Position numbers and translations under genes: made by a program. Below are positions 1-6,356 of a DNA stretch of 7,869 bases, piece by piece. Numbering within the stretch: the stretch's first letter is position 1; the number at the start of each line of letters is the position of its first letter. The notes beneath the pieces are model-generated. The model saw nothing but the letters and a program-made list of their open reading frames with translations. It did not search any database and was not told where the DNA came from. The DNA is from Verrucomicrobiales bacterium (GTDB lineage: Bacteria > Verrucomicrobiota > Verrucomicrobiia > Verrucomicrobiales > V1-33): contig JALRGB010000787.1 of assembly GCA_023253575.1 (NCBI GenBank), positions 1-7,869 of the forward strand, written 5' to 3'.

Positions 1-1429
1 CGGTCTCTCGATCGGTCTTTTTGACAGTGATGTCGAGGGCGGAGGTCATGGTGACCTCGGCGGAGGCATTGGGAGCAGCGTAGGTCATGAGCCCTTGGGA
101 GAGGACGCGGCCGTCACGCAAAACGAGGGCGGGTGCGGTCGTGAATGGAACCTGACTTTGATTTTTGAGCCGCGCTTTATGGGTGACCTTTGGAGCGAGG
201 AAAAGCCGAGCCAGTTCCTCTTGCGACTGGTTGCCAAGCTGGCGGCGCATGTCGCCTGACGGTGTGAACGGGAGTTGAAGCGTGTACACATCTTCGTAGG
301 GCACGGTGATATCGAGAAGCGGCAGCACGAGGCGCTCGCCGGTTTTGAGCGACACCTTGGGTACGGTGAAGACATAGAGGTCCTCTTGTTTTCCTCCCTC
401 GGACGGGTCGCCGGCCGGGCTGGGTTCGCCGGTGGCCGAGCCCTGAGAAAAATCTCCGGCGCGTGCGACCTGTTGAGTCATGATGGAGTTGCTGAAATTG
501 TTGGCCAGATGACTGGCGTGGCCGCGGGAGGGGTGGCTCTGAAAGAACTGGGATAACTCGGCGGCCGTTTGTTGCAGGGCTATCGGATCGACGGTGTCTT
601 TGAAATGGAACGTTGGCACACCGATGACAAGTTGCAGAGTCGTCTCATCGAGATCGGTGAGTTCGTTGAGTACGGTCGCCTGCAAGCTGATGTGGGCCAT
701 GCCCTTACCGTCGAGGTCAATCTTGTAACTCGGGATCCAACGGATTCCTTTTTGCAGGTACATGAGGCCGACCTGCGCCGACGGTTTCGGCGTTTGACCG
801 TTCCAGTCGAGTTGCAGTGTGAGTGCATTCTGGAGCTCCTGTCGTCCGGTCTTCGAGTGGGGAGGGTCGCGGAAGACGAGGTCTCGAATGCGCTCTAACG
901 GCATGACTTTGATCCCTTCTGGGGTCTTGAGCATGACGAGTGAGCTTTTGGCGACCGGAGGTTCCTTCGATTCTGGGACATTCGTGACGGCAGGTTCATC
1001 TGGTAGCGGCACTGGTTGGCCGATGAGAGTGGCCGGGTATTTAGTGCCATCCGTTTCTGTGACCGCGACTTCGGCGCTTGGGTTGCCGGCAATCATTTCG
1101 CTGAGTGTCAGCGCCGTGCGCTCGACCAAGCGGCGCCGCGATCCAGCGACCACTCTCGACACTTTCGCTGCCTCATCCGTCGAGTAGGCCCAGAATGTGC
1201 CGATGACAGGAGCGGGCAGAGCATCGAGGACTACGCTGCCGGATTCGTTCGTGGGCAGGGCGCCCTCGTGCACAACAAACGCATGACCATCCTTGAAGAC
1301 GGTGACTTCTTTCACGGGAAGTCTAGAGAGGGAGTTGGGGCCGGTGGTGTCAGGCGTCGCTTCCAAGATGGAAGTGAAGGCGCTCAGGGCCACCGCACTC
1401 AGCGGAATCAGGAAACGAGTCAGTCTCAT
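1..1429 (-). CDS. Exported DUF4139-domain protein (C-terminus beyond window)
   Basis: This reading frame is open for 476 codons from an ATG at 1429 to the window edge, so the C-terminus is missing. Residues 1-24 form a signal peptide: a basic MRLTR start, a hydrophobic core, then a small-residue stretch ending near LEA. Residues 40-72 (KEVTVFKDGHAFVVHEG...LP) resemble the N-terminal beta domain of DUF4139/DUF4140 (MuiA-like) proteins. Residues 221-273 match the DUF4139 core, with a YLQKGIRWIPSY segment followed by an ISLQATVLNEL strand and a TLQLVIG strand. A low-complexity Ser/Gly/Gln-rich linker occupies about 285-348. Beta-rich segments then resume, including LYVFTVPKVSLKTGERLVLPL. The function of this family is unknown. 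It is probably a periplasmic or surface beta-sandwich protein. A 150-base gap separates it from the SCO gene, so it may be the third gene of that unit or have its own promoter. The start has only a weak AGGA close upstream. Confidence 0.75.
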   Translation of the reverse strand, partial: MRLTRFLIPLSAVALSAFTSILEATPDTTGPNSLSRLPVKEVTVFKDGHAFVVHEGALPTNESGSVVLDALPAPVIGTFWAYSTDEAAKVSRVVAGSRRRLVERTALTLSEMIAGNPSAEVAVTETDGTKYPATLIGQPVPLPDEPAVTNVPESKEPPVAKSSLVMLKTPEGIKVMPLERIRDLVFRDPPHSKTGRQELQNALTLQLDWNGQTPKPSAQVGLMYLQKGIRWIPSYKIDLDGKGMAHISLQATVLNELTDLDETTLQLVIGVPTFHFKDTVDPIALQQTAAELSQFFQSHPSRGHASHLANNFSNSIMTQQVARAGDFSQGSATGEPSPAGDPSEGGKQEDLYVFTVPKVSLKTGERLVLPLLDITVPYEDVYTLQLPFTPSGDMRRQLGNQSQEELARLFLAPKVTHKARLKNQSQVPFTTAPALVLRDGRVLSQGLMTYAAPNASAEVTMTSALDITVKKTDRET

Positions 1430-1579
1430 AGGTCCTGCAGCCTCGCGGAGACCACGCGCGCCGTCTGTAAGGTGCGTGTAAAAAGGCCCTCTCGGTTCTG
1501 CTAAAATGTCCGAAGCCCGGTGGCGAATGAAGCGACGGTGGAGGTAGATTGAGCCATTCCGGTACCCGCTTCTGACTTG

Positions 1580-2341
1580 TCACGGATCTTGGGGTGGCAG
1601 GCGGGAGAGGTCGACCGGCTCGACCAGCTTTTGACTGGCTGGGCTTTTTTCGAAAGGAACCTCGGCTATGGCTGCTCGGCCGACGCGCCACTGGCTGGGC
1701 GGCAGCAGGGTGCGCTCAATGGCTTGTCGGATTCTGACTGGATGGGAAAGGGCGGAGATGGCTTGCCAGCGGCCCTTGGGTTCATTTCCGAGGATGACGA
1801 CGCCGGTGTGCTGGGACCGATCGGTGTCGATGGCTGGGTCTAGTTCGTAGGCGCCGAGTTTGCGACGCAGCTGCTCGATGTCAGCTTTTCGGCCGGTGAG
1901 GAAAAACCATCCTGGTCCCACGTCATGATCTTGAGCAAATTCACGGAGTGTCTCGGGAGTATCTTCTTCGGCATCGAGGGAGAACGAAAGAAATGTGACG
2001 TCCCGCCCCATGCGATCGCCGAGGGATTTTTGCACTTTGACGAGGTTGTCGGTGGACGGCAGGCAGATGCCGCGGCAGCGGGTGTACATGAAGTTGACAG
2101 CCACGACCCGGCCCTTCACGAGGTCGTCATAGAATCGAACCTGATGTCCGAGGTGGGTGGTGAGGGAGATATTGGGGAGATGTTGCTCTCGGATAGTGGC
2201 GGCGCGGTCGGGGTGACGGGGGGCGCCGGCGATTGTTGCTGGCGTGTCTGTGGTGACCGGCGTGGCAGCGGTGGGGCATGCGGGCATTCCGAGCCCGAGA
2301 AGGTTGGCCAAGCTGTTGGCCCATGTGAGGGAGGATTTCAT
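1580..2341 (-). CDS. SCO1/SenC-family copper/thiol protein
   Basis: This 253-residue protein has a thioredoxin-like fold of the SCO1/SenC family. These proteins bind copper through a CxxxC pair and a distant histidine, and help metallate extracytoplasmic copper enzymes or reduce their cysteines. The signature is present: C89 and C93 in TRCRGIC, after the VAVNFMYT strand, and H178 in SQHTGVVILG. The segment VTFLSFSLDAEEDTPETLREF (residues about 115-135) is typical of the family's middle region. The N-terminus is weakly hydrophobic and ends in MPAC (C22), an imperfect lipobox, so the protein may be a lipoprotein or an anchored periplasmic protein. About 40 residues after the fold (from about 214) are an unassigned Pro-rich tail. 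The ATG overlaps the stop codon of the multicopper oxidase as TGATG, with GAGG seven bases upstream. Translational coupling suggests that it serves the oxidase, which is inference. Confidence 0.88.
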   Translation of the reverse strand: MKSSLTWANSLANLLGLGMPACPTAATPVTTDTPATIAGAPRHPDRAATIREQHLPNISLTTHLGHQVRFYDDLVKGRVVAVNFMYTRCRGICLPSTDNLVKVQKSLGDRMGRDVTFLSFSLDAEEDTPETLREFAQDHDVGPGWFFLTGRKADIEQLRRKLGAYELDPAIDTDRSQHTGVVILGNEPKGRWQAISALSHPVRIRQAIERTLLPPSQWRVGRAAIAEVPFEKSPASQKLVEPVDLSRLPPQDP

Positions 2342-4041
2342 CAGAGTACCTCGAACTGGCCCATCATGCTCATGTCTTCATGTTCGGTGGTGTGGCAATG
2401 GAACGCGTAGCGGCCGGGTTGCTCGCTGAAGTCGTAGTCGAATTTGATGAGTACGCTCGCGTTGGGGTACGGCCCGCCGACATTGATGATGTCTTTGCGT
2501 CCGCGCTCGAGCAAGGGTGGACGAGCGCCGTCGCGGCCGAGGATGAACATCTCGAAGTTATGAAGGTGTACGGGGTGAGTCCAGCCACCGCCTGACTCAA
2601 AGTGCCAGATTTCAGATGTGCCCCGTCGGGGATCAGCCTGAATGCGATTCTCATCAAATAGCTCCCCATTGATGACCCAAGCCCCGTTGGAACGCCCAAA
2701 TTTGAATGTCCGCTGAATCTTCACCTGGGAGAGAAGTTCGCGGGGGCCTTCCGTTATTGGCATGAGTATGTCGGGGACCCGGCTGAAGTCTGGGGCATCG
2801 CGGTTGACTTGAAATTCCATGAGCGGGACCCCGGGCGACACCAGATCTCCTGGCTTGCGGCCGTCCGTCTGCTCGAGGCGGTTCACCAGCTGGATTTTCT
2901 GACCGAGAATGGTTCCGCGGAAATCGACGATAACCTCGACGCGTTCGCCGGGGCCGATGGGGAAACTTGAGACGGCGATCGGCCGTTCTAAGAGATTGGA
3001 GTCGGTGCCAATCACGGTAAAAGGCCATCCGTTGCTGAGGACCAGATTGTAGAAACGGGCGTTGGAGCCGTTCAGGATCCGGAAGCGGTACTTGCGCCGG
3101 GCCACTCGCAGAAAGGGCTGGATCAGTCCGTTGACGAGAAATTTGTTCCCTAGGAAACCGTTGTGGTCGAAGCTGTCATAATAAAGAAAACCATTGGCGT
3201 CGAACAATCTGTCCTGCAGGACCAGCGGGACATCGAACTCTCCGCTGGGCAGGCCCAAGGCTGGAGCGGGATCTAGTTCGGAGCCGGTATCGAGCGGGTT
3301 AAAGTTGAGATAGCAGCCGGCCAGCCCCCGGTAGACGTTCTGCGCGGTGACGTCGATGGCATGGTCGTGATACCAAGTGGTCGAGTGCTCGTTTTGCAAC
3401 AGACCGGCGGCAGGGGAGTTGGGGTAATAATAATCCCGCGACTGACCGGGACAAAACGTATCCAGCGGATAGCCGTCATCTTGGGGGGCTTGATGGCCGC
3501 CATGGCGGTGAACGGCGAGCGTCGGCAGACCGATGCCCACGGCATCGTCTTCCGGCAGTTGGTTGACGAAGCGAACCAGTTGTGGCGTTCCGCTGCGAGC
3601 CACAAACGTCGGTCCCGGTACCTGCCCCCCGTAGCCCCAGAGCACATTGGCGGGCAGAGCGGGATGAAAGAGATGATTCACTGGCGCGACCTGAACGAGG
3701 TGAAACTCAGTGTTGGGAGGTACCTCCCGCGGCCCGCTCACGTGGAAGGCCTGACTGTGATCCTCATTGATGCAGTCGCCCGGATCCTCCATGGTCGGAA
3801 AGGGCGTCACCGGCTGGGACACTGGCGGGAGACCGCGTCCAGGCAGAAGCTCCATCAAAAAAGGAGTCGTGGCCGGGGCCATCGACAAACTCCCGCTGCG
3901 CGACGCCCGTACCCACGCCGGACGCAAGCCAAACATCGCCGTTCCTCCGCCCACAATTCCCCATTTAACCAAGTCCCGCCGAGTGAACTTCCTGTGCATG
4001 GAAACCCGCTTTTTGGGCGATTCGTGATCCAAGTTTTTCAT
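2341..4041 (-). CDS. Tat-exported multicopper oxidase (bilirubin oxidase/CotA type)
   Basis: This 566-residue three-cupredoxin-domain oxidase should couple one-electron oxidation of a substrate to reduction of O2 to water. All four copper-binding motifs are visible: HRH at 178-180, HDH at 225-227 in WYHDHA, HPVHLH at 489-494, and HCHTTEHEDMSMM from 548, with C549, H554 and M559 as the expected type 1 ligands. The blocks RKYRFRILNGSNARFYNL (about 316-333), FTVIGTDSNLLE (about 341-352) and GWTHPVHLH place it with bilirubin oxidase and CotA rather than CueO. The N-terminus has a twin-arginine signal (TRRDLVKWG at about 20-28, then a hydrophobic stretch), implying folded export. M15 (ATG at 3999) is an alternative start that would shorten the region before the RR motif; neither start has a good Shine-Dalgarno sequence. 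It leads a leftward unit with the coupled SCO gene. The substrate (metal ion, phenolic or pigment) cannot be told. An Arg between the first two copper histidines is unusual. Confidence 0.93.
   Translation of the reverse strand: MKNLDHESPKKRVSMHRKFTRRDLVKWGIVGGGTAMFGLRPAWVRASRSGSLSMAPATTPFLMELLPGRGLPPVSQPVTPFPTMEDPGDCINEDHSQAFHVSGPREVPPNTEFHLVQVAPVNHLFHPALPANVLWGYGGQVPGPTFVARSGTPQLVRFVNQLPEDDAVGIGLPTLAVHRHGGHQAPQDDGYPLDTFCPGQSRDYYYPNSPAAGLLQNEHSTTWYHDHAIDVTAQNVYRGLAGCYLNFNPLDTGSELDPAPALGLPSGEFDVPLVLQDRLFDANGFLYYDSFDHNGFLGNKFLVNGLIQPFLRVARRKYRFRILNGSNARFYNLVLSNGWPFTVIGTDSNLLERPIAVSSFPIGPGERVEVIVDFRGTILGQKIQLVNRLEQTDGRKPGDLVSPGVPLMEFQVNRDAPDFSRVPDILMPITEGPRELLSQVKIQRTFKFGRSNGAWVINGELFDENRIQADPRRGTSEIWHFESGGGWTHPVHLHNFEMFILGRDGARPPLLERGRKDIINVGGPYPNASVLIKFDYDFSEQPGRYAFHCHTTEHEDMSMMGQFEVL
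2349..2352 (-). promoter_or_regulatory. Ribosome binding site for the SCO gene
   Basis: On the minus strand GAGG lies inside the last codons of the multicopper oxidase, seven bases before the SCO ATG. It supports the start at 2341 and translation coupled to termination of the oxidase at the TGATG overlap. Confidence 0.5.
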
Positions 4042-4221
4042 AACAAAATCGATAAATAGCTAAAAACTGTACACTTAGACAGCTGAGGGGCAGAGGGTTT
4101 ATATCGCATTTAATATAAAATCAAGGATTTTAATTTGTTTCGTATTTATTAATAATTTAGTGAAAGAGGGAAACGCTCGAATAAAACGCGGTGGTCTGAA
4201 GAAAAGATTTTGAGAAATAAT

Positions 4222-4248
4222 TGTAACGGGACCCTCGGTTGGTACGTC
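4222..4248 (+). promoter_or_regulatory. Possible ECF-sigma promoter for the EF-hand gene
   Basis: TGTAAC (4222-4227) is followed after 17 bases by CGTC (4245-4248). This resembles the AAC-type -35 and CGTC-type -10 elements used by many ECF sigma factors, such as the Bacillus SigW/SigX group. It faces the EF-hand gene. Transcription would start near 4254-4256, which coincides with the base of the stem-loop that begins at 4253. An ECF-like sigma factor is encoded about 2.1 kb downstream, so autoregulation is conceivable. It is a single short match with no second copy found in the window, so confidence is low. Confidence 0.28.
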
Positions 4249-4252
4249 TTTA

Positions 4253-4289
4253 GGAGTGAAGACCGGATCCTCCCGCCGGTTTTCATTTC
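4253..4289 (+). promoter_or_regulatory. Leader stem-loop upstream of the EF-hand gene
   Basis: Bases 4253-4266 pair with 4276-4289 to give 14 consecutive pairs, three of them G-U, around a nine-base loop (ATCCTCCCG). The G-U pairs would be A-C mismatches in a minus-strand transcript, so the structure fits RNA made in the direction of the EF-hand gene. The loop contains CCTCC, the sequence of the 16S anti-Shine-Dalgarno. The 3' side is followed by a mixed pyrimidine-rich stretch rather than a clean U-run, so a simple terminator is unlikely. A 5' UTR element affecting stability, attenuation or translation fits better. Confidence 0.4.
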
Positions 4290-4300
4290 AGCTATTTGTC

Positions 4301-4379
4301 TGCACACACACACCTGCTCGTTGCACCTCTCCGGAGCACACACCCGGACCACACCCACACCCATCCACCGCACATTGAC
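4301..4379 (+). repeat. CA/CCCA-rich, G-poor low-complexity leader
   Basis: The bases before the EF-hand start are dominated by CA and CACAC/CACCC repeats, with few guanines and little potential for secondary structure. There is no Shine-Dalgarno sequence next to the ATG at 4380. A long C-rich, G-poor, unstructured RNA is the type of sequence Rho can load on, and could also allow direct ribosome entry. Both roles are inferred. Confidence 0.45.
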
Positions 4380-5180
4380 ATGAAACTTCACCGATCCATT
4401 TATATCACGGCCCTTGTGGCGACCGCGATGGCGGCGACCGTTCACGGGCAGGAGGCCAAGCCGCCGCGTCAGGCTTTTGGCACGGGCGAGCTGCCCGAGT
4501 TCCTGAAGCCGTATGATCTCGATAACGACGGCAAGCTGTCGGTTGAGGAGCGTCAGGCCTTTGAGCAGGCGGTCCGCGAAGCCGGCCCACTCAAGCGCCC
4601 GGACCGGAAAAACCCATGGGACACAAACGATGATGGTAAACTCTCTGAGGAAGAGAAAGAAGCAGCCCGGGCCGCGGTGGCTCAGAAAGTGGGAGATATC
4701 CGGAGCAAGCGCTTTGCCGAGCTGGACGCGGACAAAGATGGATTGTTGACGGTGGCTGAGCTGGAAGCCATTCCGGCCATCAATGCGGAGCGCATCACCC
4801 GCATGGTGGAGCACCTCGACGAAGACAAAGATGGGAAAATCAGTCTGGCTGAATTTAATGCGGCCTTGAAGCCGCTGCCATCGATCATCCCCCCCTTGCC
4901 TAAATTGCAGATCTTCGGTGGCGAACGCCTTCGGGTCGAGCCGATCTTGGCTTCCTTTGATACGGACAAGAACGGATGGCTCTCGTTCGTCGAACTGGCC
5001 GGCATCATCACCACTTTGGACACCAGTAAAAACGGCATGGTGAGCTACGACGAATGGAAGGCGTTTGTCCTCGCTCATCCTGAAATCTTGCCCCCGGGCC
5101 GTGGTCATGATCCGCGCGGTGGGGAAGGGCCTGAAGGGCCTGAAGGACCTGAAGGACCAGGGCGGCCGGGTGGCCGCTAA
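4380..5180 (+). CDS. Secreted six-EF-hand protein with collagen-like tail
   Basis: This predicted Ca2+-binding exported protein has 266 residues. The ATG at 4380 was chosen because it gives a proper signal peptide: MKLHR, a hydrophobic core, and cleavage near VHGQ at about 23-24. An in-frame TTG at 4296 would add a peptide ahead of this signal. Six 12-residue EF-hand loops are visible, starting at D46, D81, D116, D147, D194 and D214. Each has acidic or polar residues at positions 1, 3 and 5, Gly at 6 and Glu at 12 (for example DADKDGLLTVAE). The last two have Asn at position 5 (DKNG, SKNG). A Pro-rich linker (about 165-180) separates loops 4 and 5. The C-terminus (about 248-266) is Gly/Pro-rich with GPE repeats. 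It is divergent from the oxidase gene and upstream of the sigma cluster by 114 bases. Its role is probably extracytoplasmic cation binding; its partner is unknown. Confidence 0.9.
   Translation: MKLHRSIYITALVATAMAATVHGQEAKPPRQAFGTGELPEFLKPYDLDNDGKLSVEERQAFEQAVREAGPLKRPDRKNPWDTNDDGKLSEEEKEAARAAVAQKVGDIRSKRFAELDADKDGLLTVAELEAIPAINAERITRMVEHLDEDKDGKISLAEFNAALKPLPSIIPPLPKLQIFGGERLRVEPILASFDTDKNGWLSFVELAGIITTLDTSKNGMVSYDEWKAFVLAHPEILPPGRGHDPRGGEGPEGPEGPEGPGRPGGR
5124..5159 (+). repeat. Four 9-base tandem repeats coding Glu-Gly-Pro
   Basis: Four consecutive copies of GAAGGxCC(T/A) lie in frame near the 3' end of the EF-hand gene and encode EGP units. The copies differ only at wobble positions (two GGG and two GGA; three CCT and one CCA). 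The resulting Gly-Pro-Glu register is collagen-like but too short to form a stable triple helix on its own. Copy number could vary by replication slippage without breaking the frame. Confidence 0.8.
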
Positions 5181-5294
5181 GACAGACGACACTGTGGCCA
5201 CGAGTCAGTGGATGCCGGGCCTGCGACTGCGTGGGTCCGGCTTTCTGGCGAATATGTTCCTTGTCATGATCAGTCCCGCCGCGATCCTTATCGA

Positions 5295-6356
5295 ATGAGT
5301 GGAGTCGTGCACTTTGACTATCTCTTGACTGGGGTGCGTCGCTTTGTGACGGCGGTGAAGTGGGCGATCGTCTGTGCTGGGTTCTGGGCGGGGGTGGCGG
5401 CGGCCACCGAGCATTATGCCACTGGGTTTACTTCCTTTTCGACTGGTAACGATGCGTTGGTGGGGACGGACGGCTGGACCGGGTCGCATGCGGGACTTGG
5501 ATTGCATGCGGTCTTGGCGGAGAACCAGCATGGGGTAGCGGGGATTGGTCAGGCGGCGGCCTTGGGTGGGCTGGCGGCGGTGGTGCCGAGCACGAGTCGA
5601 TCGGTTTTTGTGCGCAGGCCGGTGGTTGTTGATCCGGTTGGGCTGGGCGAAGAAGTGGTGGGTTTTGGCGTTGTTTTTGGGATTAAAGATTCCACGGCAG
5701 CGGGCGGATTTCGACGGGATACCTTTGAGTTTCTTGTTTATAACACGAACAATCAGCTATTGGGCGGGGTGCAGTTTGACAATGCCACGCTGAACACAGT
5801 GACTGGCCAGCCGCAGCGTTTGATTTTCCGACTAGTCTGGACGGGATCGGCCTTTGAGTATCAGCATACCGGCTATAGTTTCCTGCCGGAAACGCTTGAG
5901 GCACTGGCGTATCGGATCAATTTTAGGACGAATCGCTGGACGGTATCGCTGGGCGGTATTCCGATCATTGATAACCTGCCGTTTTACAGTGGCCCTTCGG
6001 CGGCGACGTTAGGTTCGGTGGTGGCATTGATGCGCGTCTCCAACGTGCAGGCGGCGACCGGCAACATTCACCCGGGCGACAACTACCTCCTTTTTGATGA
6101 TTATTTGATTGCGACCGAGGGGTTGAACGACCAGTTGGCGCTCGGGCGGACGGCGCAAAATGCTCCGCAGTTGACGTGGATTGGGGAGGCTGGCTATCGG
6201 TATCAGGTGGCGTATTCGGCGGATGGACGGACGTGGCGCAAGGATTTGGCTGGATCCGGGCCGATGGCTGGGGTGACCGGGGGCATGAACTTTGTTGATC
6301 CGACGCGATTGTTACCCGCGGCCCGGTGGTACCGGCTGCAGCGCACCTTTCCATGA
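5295..6356 (+). CDS. Secreted protein of unknown function
   Basis: I do not recognise a characterised family for this 353-residue protein. From the ATG at 5295, residues about 15-37 form a signal peptide (RRF, a hydrophobic run, then VAAA before TEHY). A GTG at 5346 would give a shorter, more conventional signal, and no start has a clear ribosome binding site. The mature part begins with a DALVGTDGWTGS segment and continues with alternating beta strands (for example FEFLVYNTNNQLLGGVQF and GDNYLLFDDYLIATEG), suggesting a concanavalin/LamG-like beta-sandwich. The C-terminal 60 residues (LTWIGEAGYRYQVAYSADG, then NFVDPTRLLPAARWYRL) resemble a beta module common at the ends of verrucomicrobial secreted proteins. 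The stop codon overlaps the sigma factor start as ATGA, so the pair is probably co-translated. That pairing is unusual and may mean the protein is part of the signal pathway or a target of it. Confidence 0.75.
   Translation: MSGVVHFDYLLTGVRRFVTAVKWAIVCAGFWAGVAAATEHYATGFTSFSTGNDALVGTDGWTGSHAGLGLHAVLAENQHGVAGIGQAAALGGLAAVVPSTSRSVFVRRPVVVDPVGLGEEVVGFGVVFGIKDSTAAGGFRRDTFEFLVYNTNNQLLGGVQFDNATLNTVTGQPQRLIFRLVWTGSAFEYQHTGYSFLPETLEALAYRINFRTNRWTVSLGGIPIIDNLPFYSGPSAATLGSVVALMRVSNVQAATGNIHPGDNYLLFDDYLIATEGLNDQLALGRTAQNAPQLTWIGEAGYRYQVAYSADGRTWRKDLAGSGPMAGVTGGMNFVDPTRLLPAARWYRLQRTFP

Larger units (their letters stand above)
4042..4379. promoter_or_regulatory. Divergent AT-rich intergenic control region
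   Basis: This 338-base gap separates the divergent oxidase and EF-hand genes and holds no credible gene. The part next to the oxidase (about 4042-4225) is much richer in A+T than the surrounding coding DNA, as expected for promoters. On the minus strand, TTGATT (4124-4119) and TATAAA (4103-4098) form a possible but poor sigma-70-like promoter for the oxidase, because the spacer is only 15 bases. The part next to the EF-hand gene holds the ECF-like promoter match, the stem-loop and the C-rich leader listed separately. I saw no recognisable binding site for a known copper regulator such as CueR or CopY. Confidence 0.55.

Noticed and set aside
1430..1579. Promoter or terminator between the SCO gene and the DUF4139 gene
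   Set aside because: I found no convincing -35/-10 pair and no stem with a T-run on the minus strand, so neither can be supported.
3361..4059. Long plus-strand open frame of 232 codons opposite the multicopper oxidase
   Set aside because: It is antisense to a clearly identified oxidase, its translation is Arg-rich without domains, and it results from the GC-biased codon pattern.
4296..4379. In-frame upstream TTG start that would add a 28-residue His-rich N-terminus to the EF-hand protein (seven His), tempting as a metal-sensing peptide
   Set aside because: The His, Thr and Pro codons follow automatically from the CA/CCC repeat, the start is TTG without a ribosome binding site, and the extension would bury a good signal peptide that begins at 4380.
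4149..5201. 350-codon minus-strand open frame across the EF-hand gene
   Set aside because: The plus strand encodes six EF-hand loops and a signal peptide in this region. The minus-strand product has no recognisable domain and is a mirror of that coding pattern.
5181..5294. Possible terminator after the EF-hand gene (CACTG...CAGTG around a GTGGCCAC palindrome near 5190-5212)
   Set aside because: The stem is only about five pairs and has no following T-run, so read-through into the next gene is at least as likely.
5208..5294. Earlier ATG for the secreted protein, adding 29 residues
   Set aside because: The extra residues are polar and would precede the signal peptide, and there is no ribosome binding site. 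The ATG at 5295 or GTG at 5346 fits an exported protein better.
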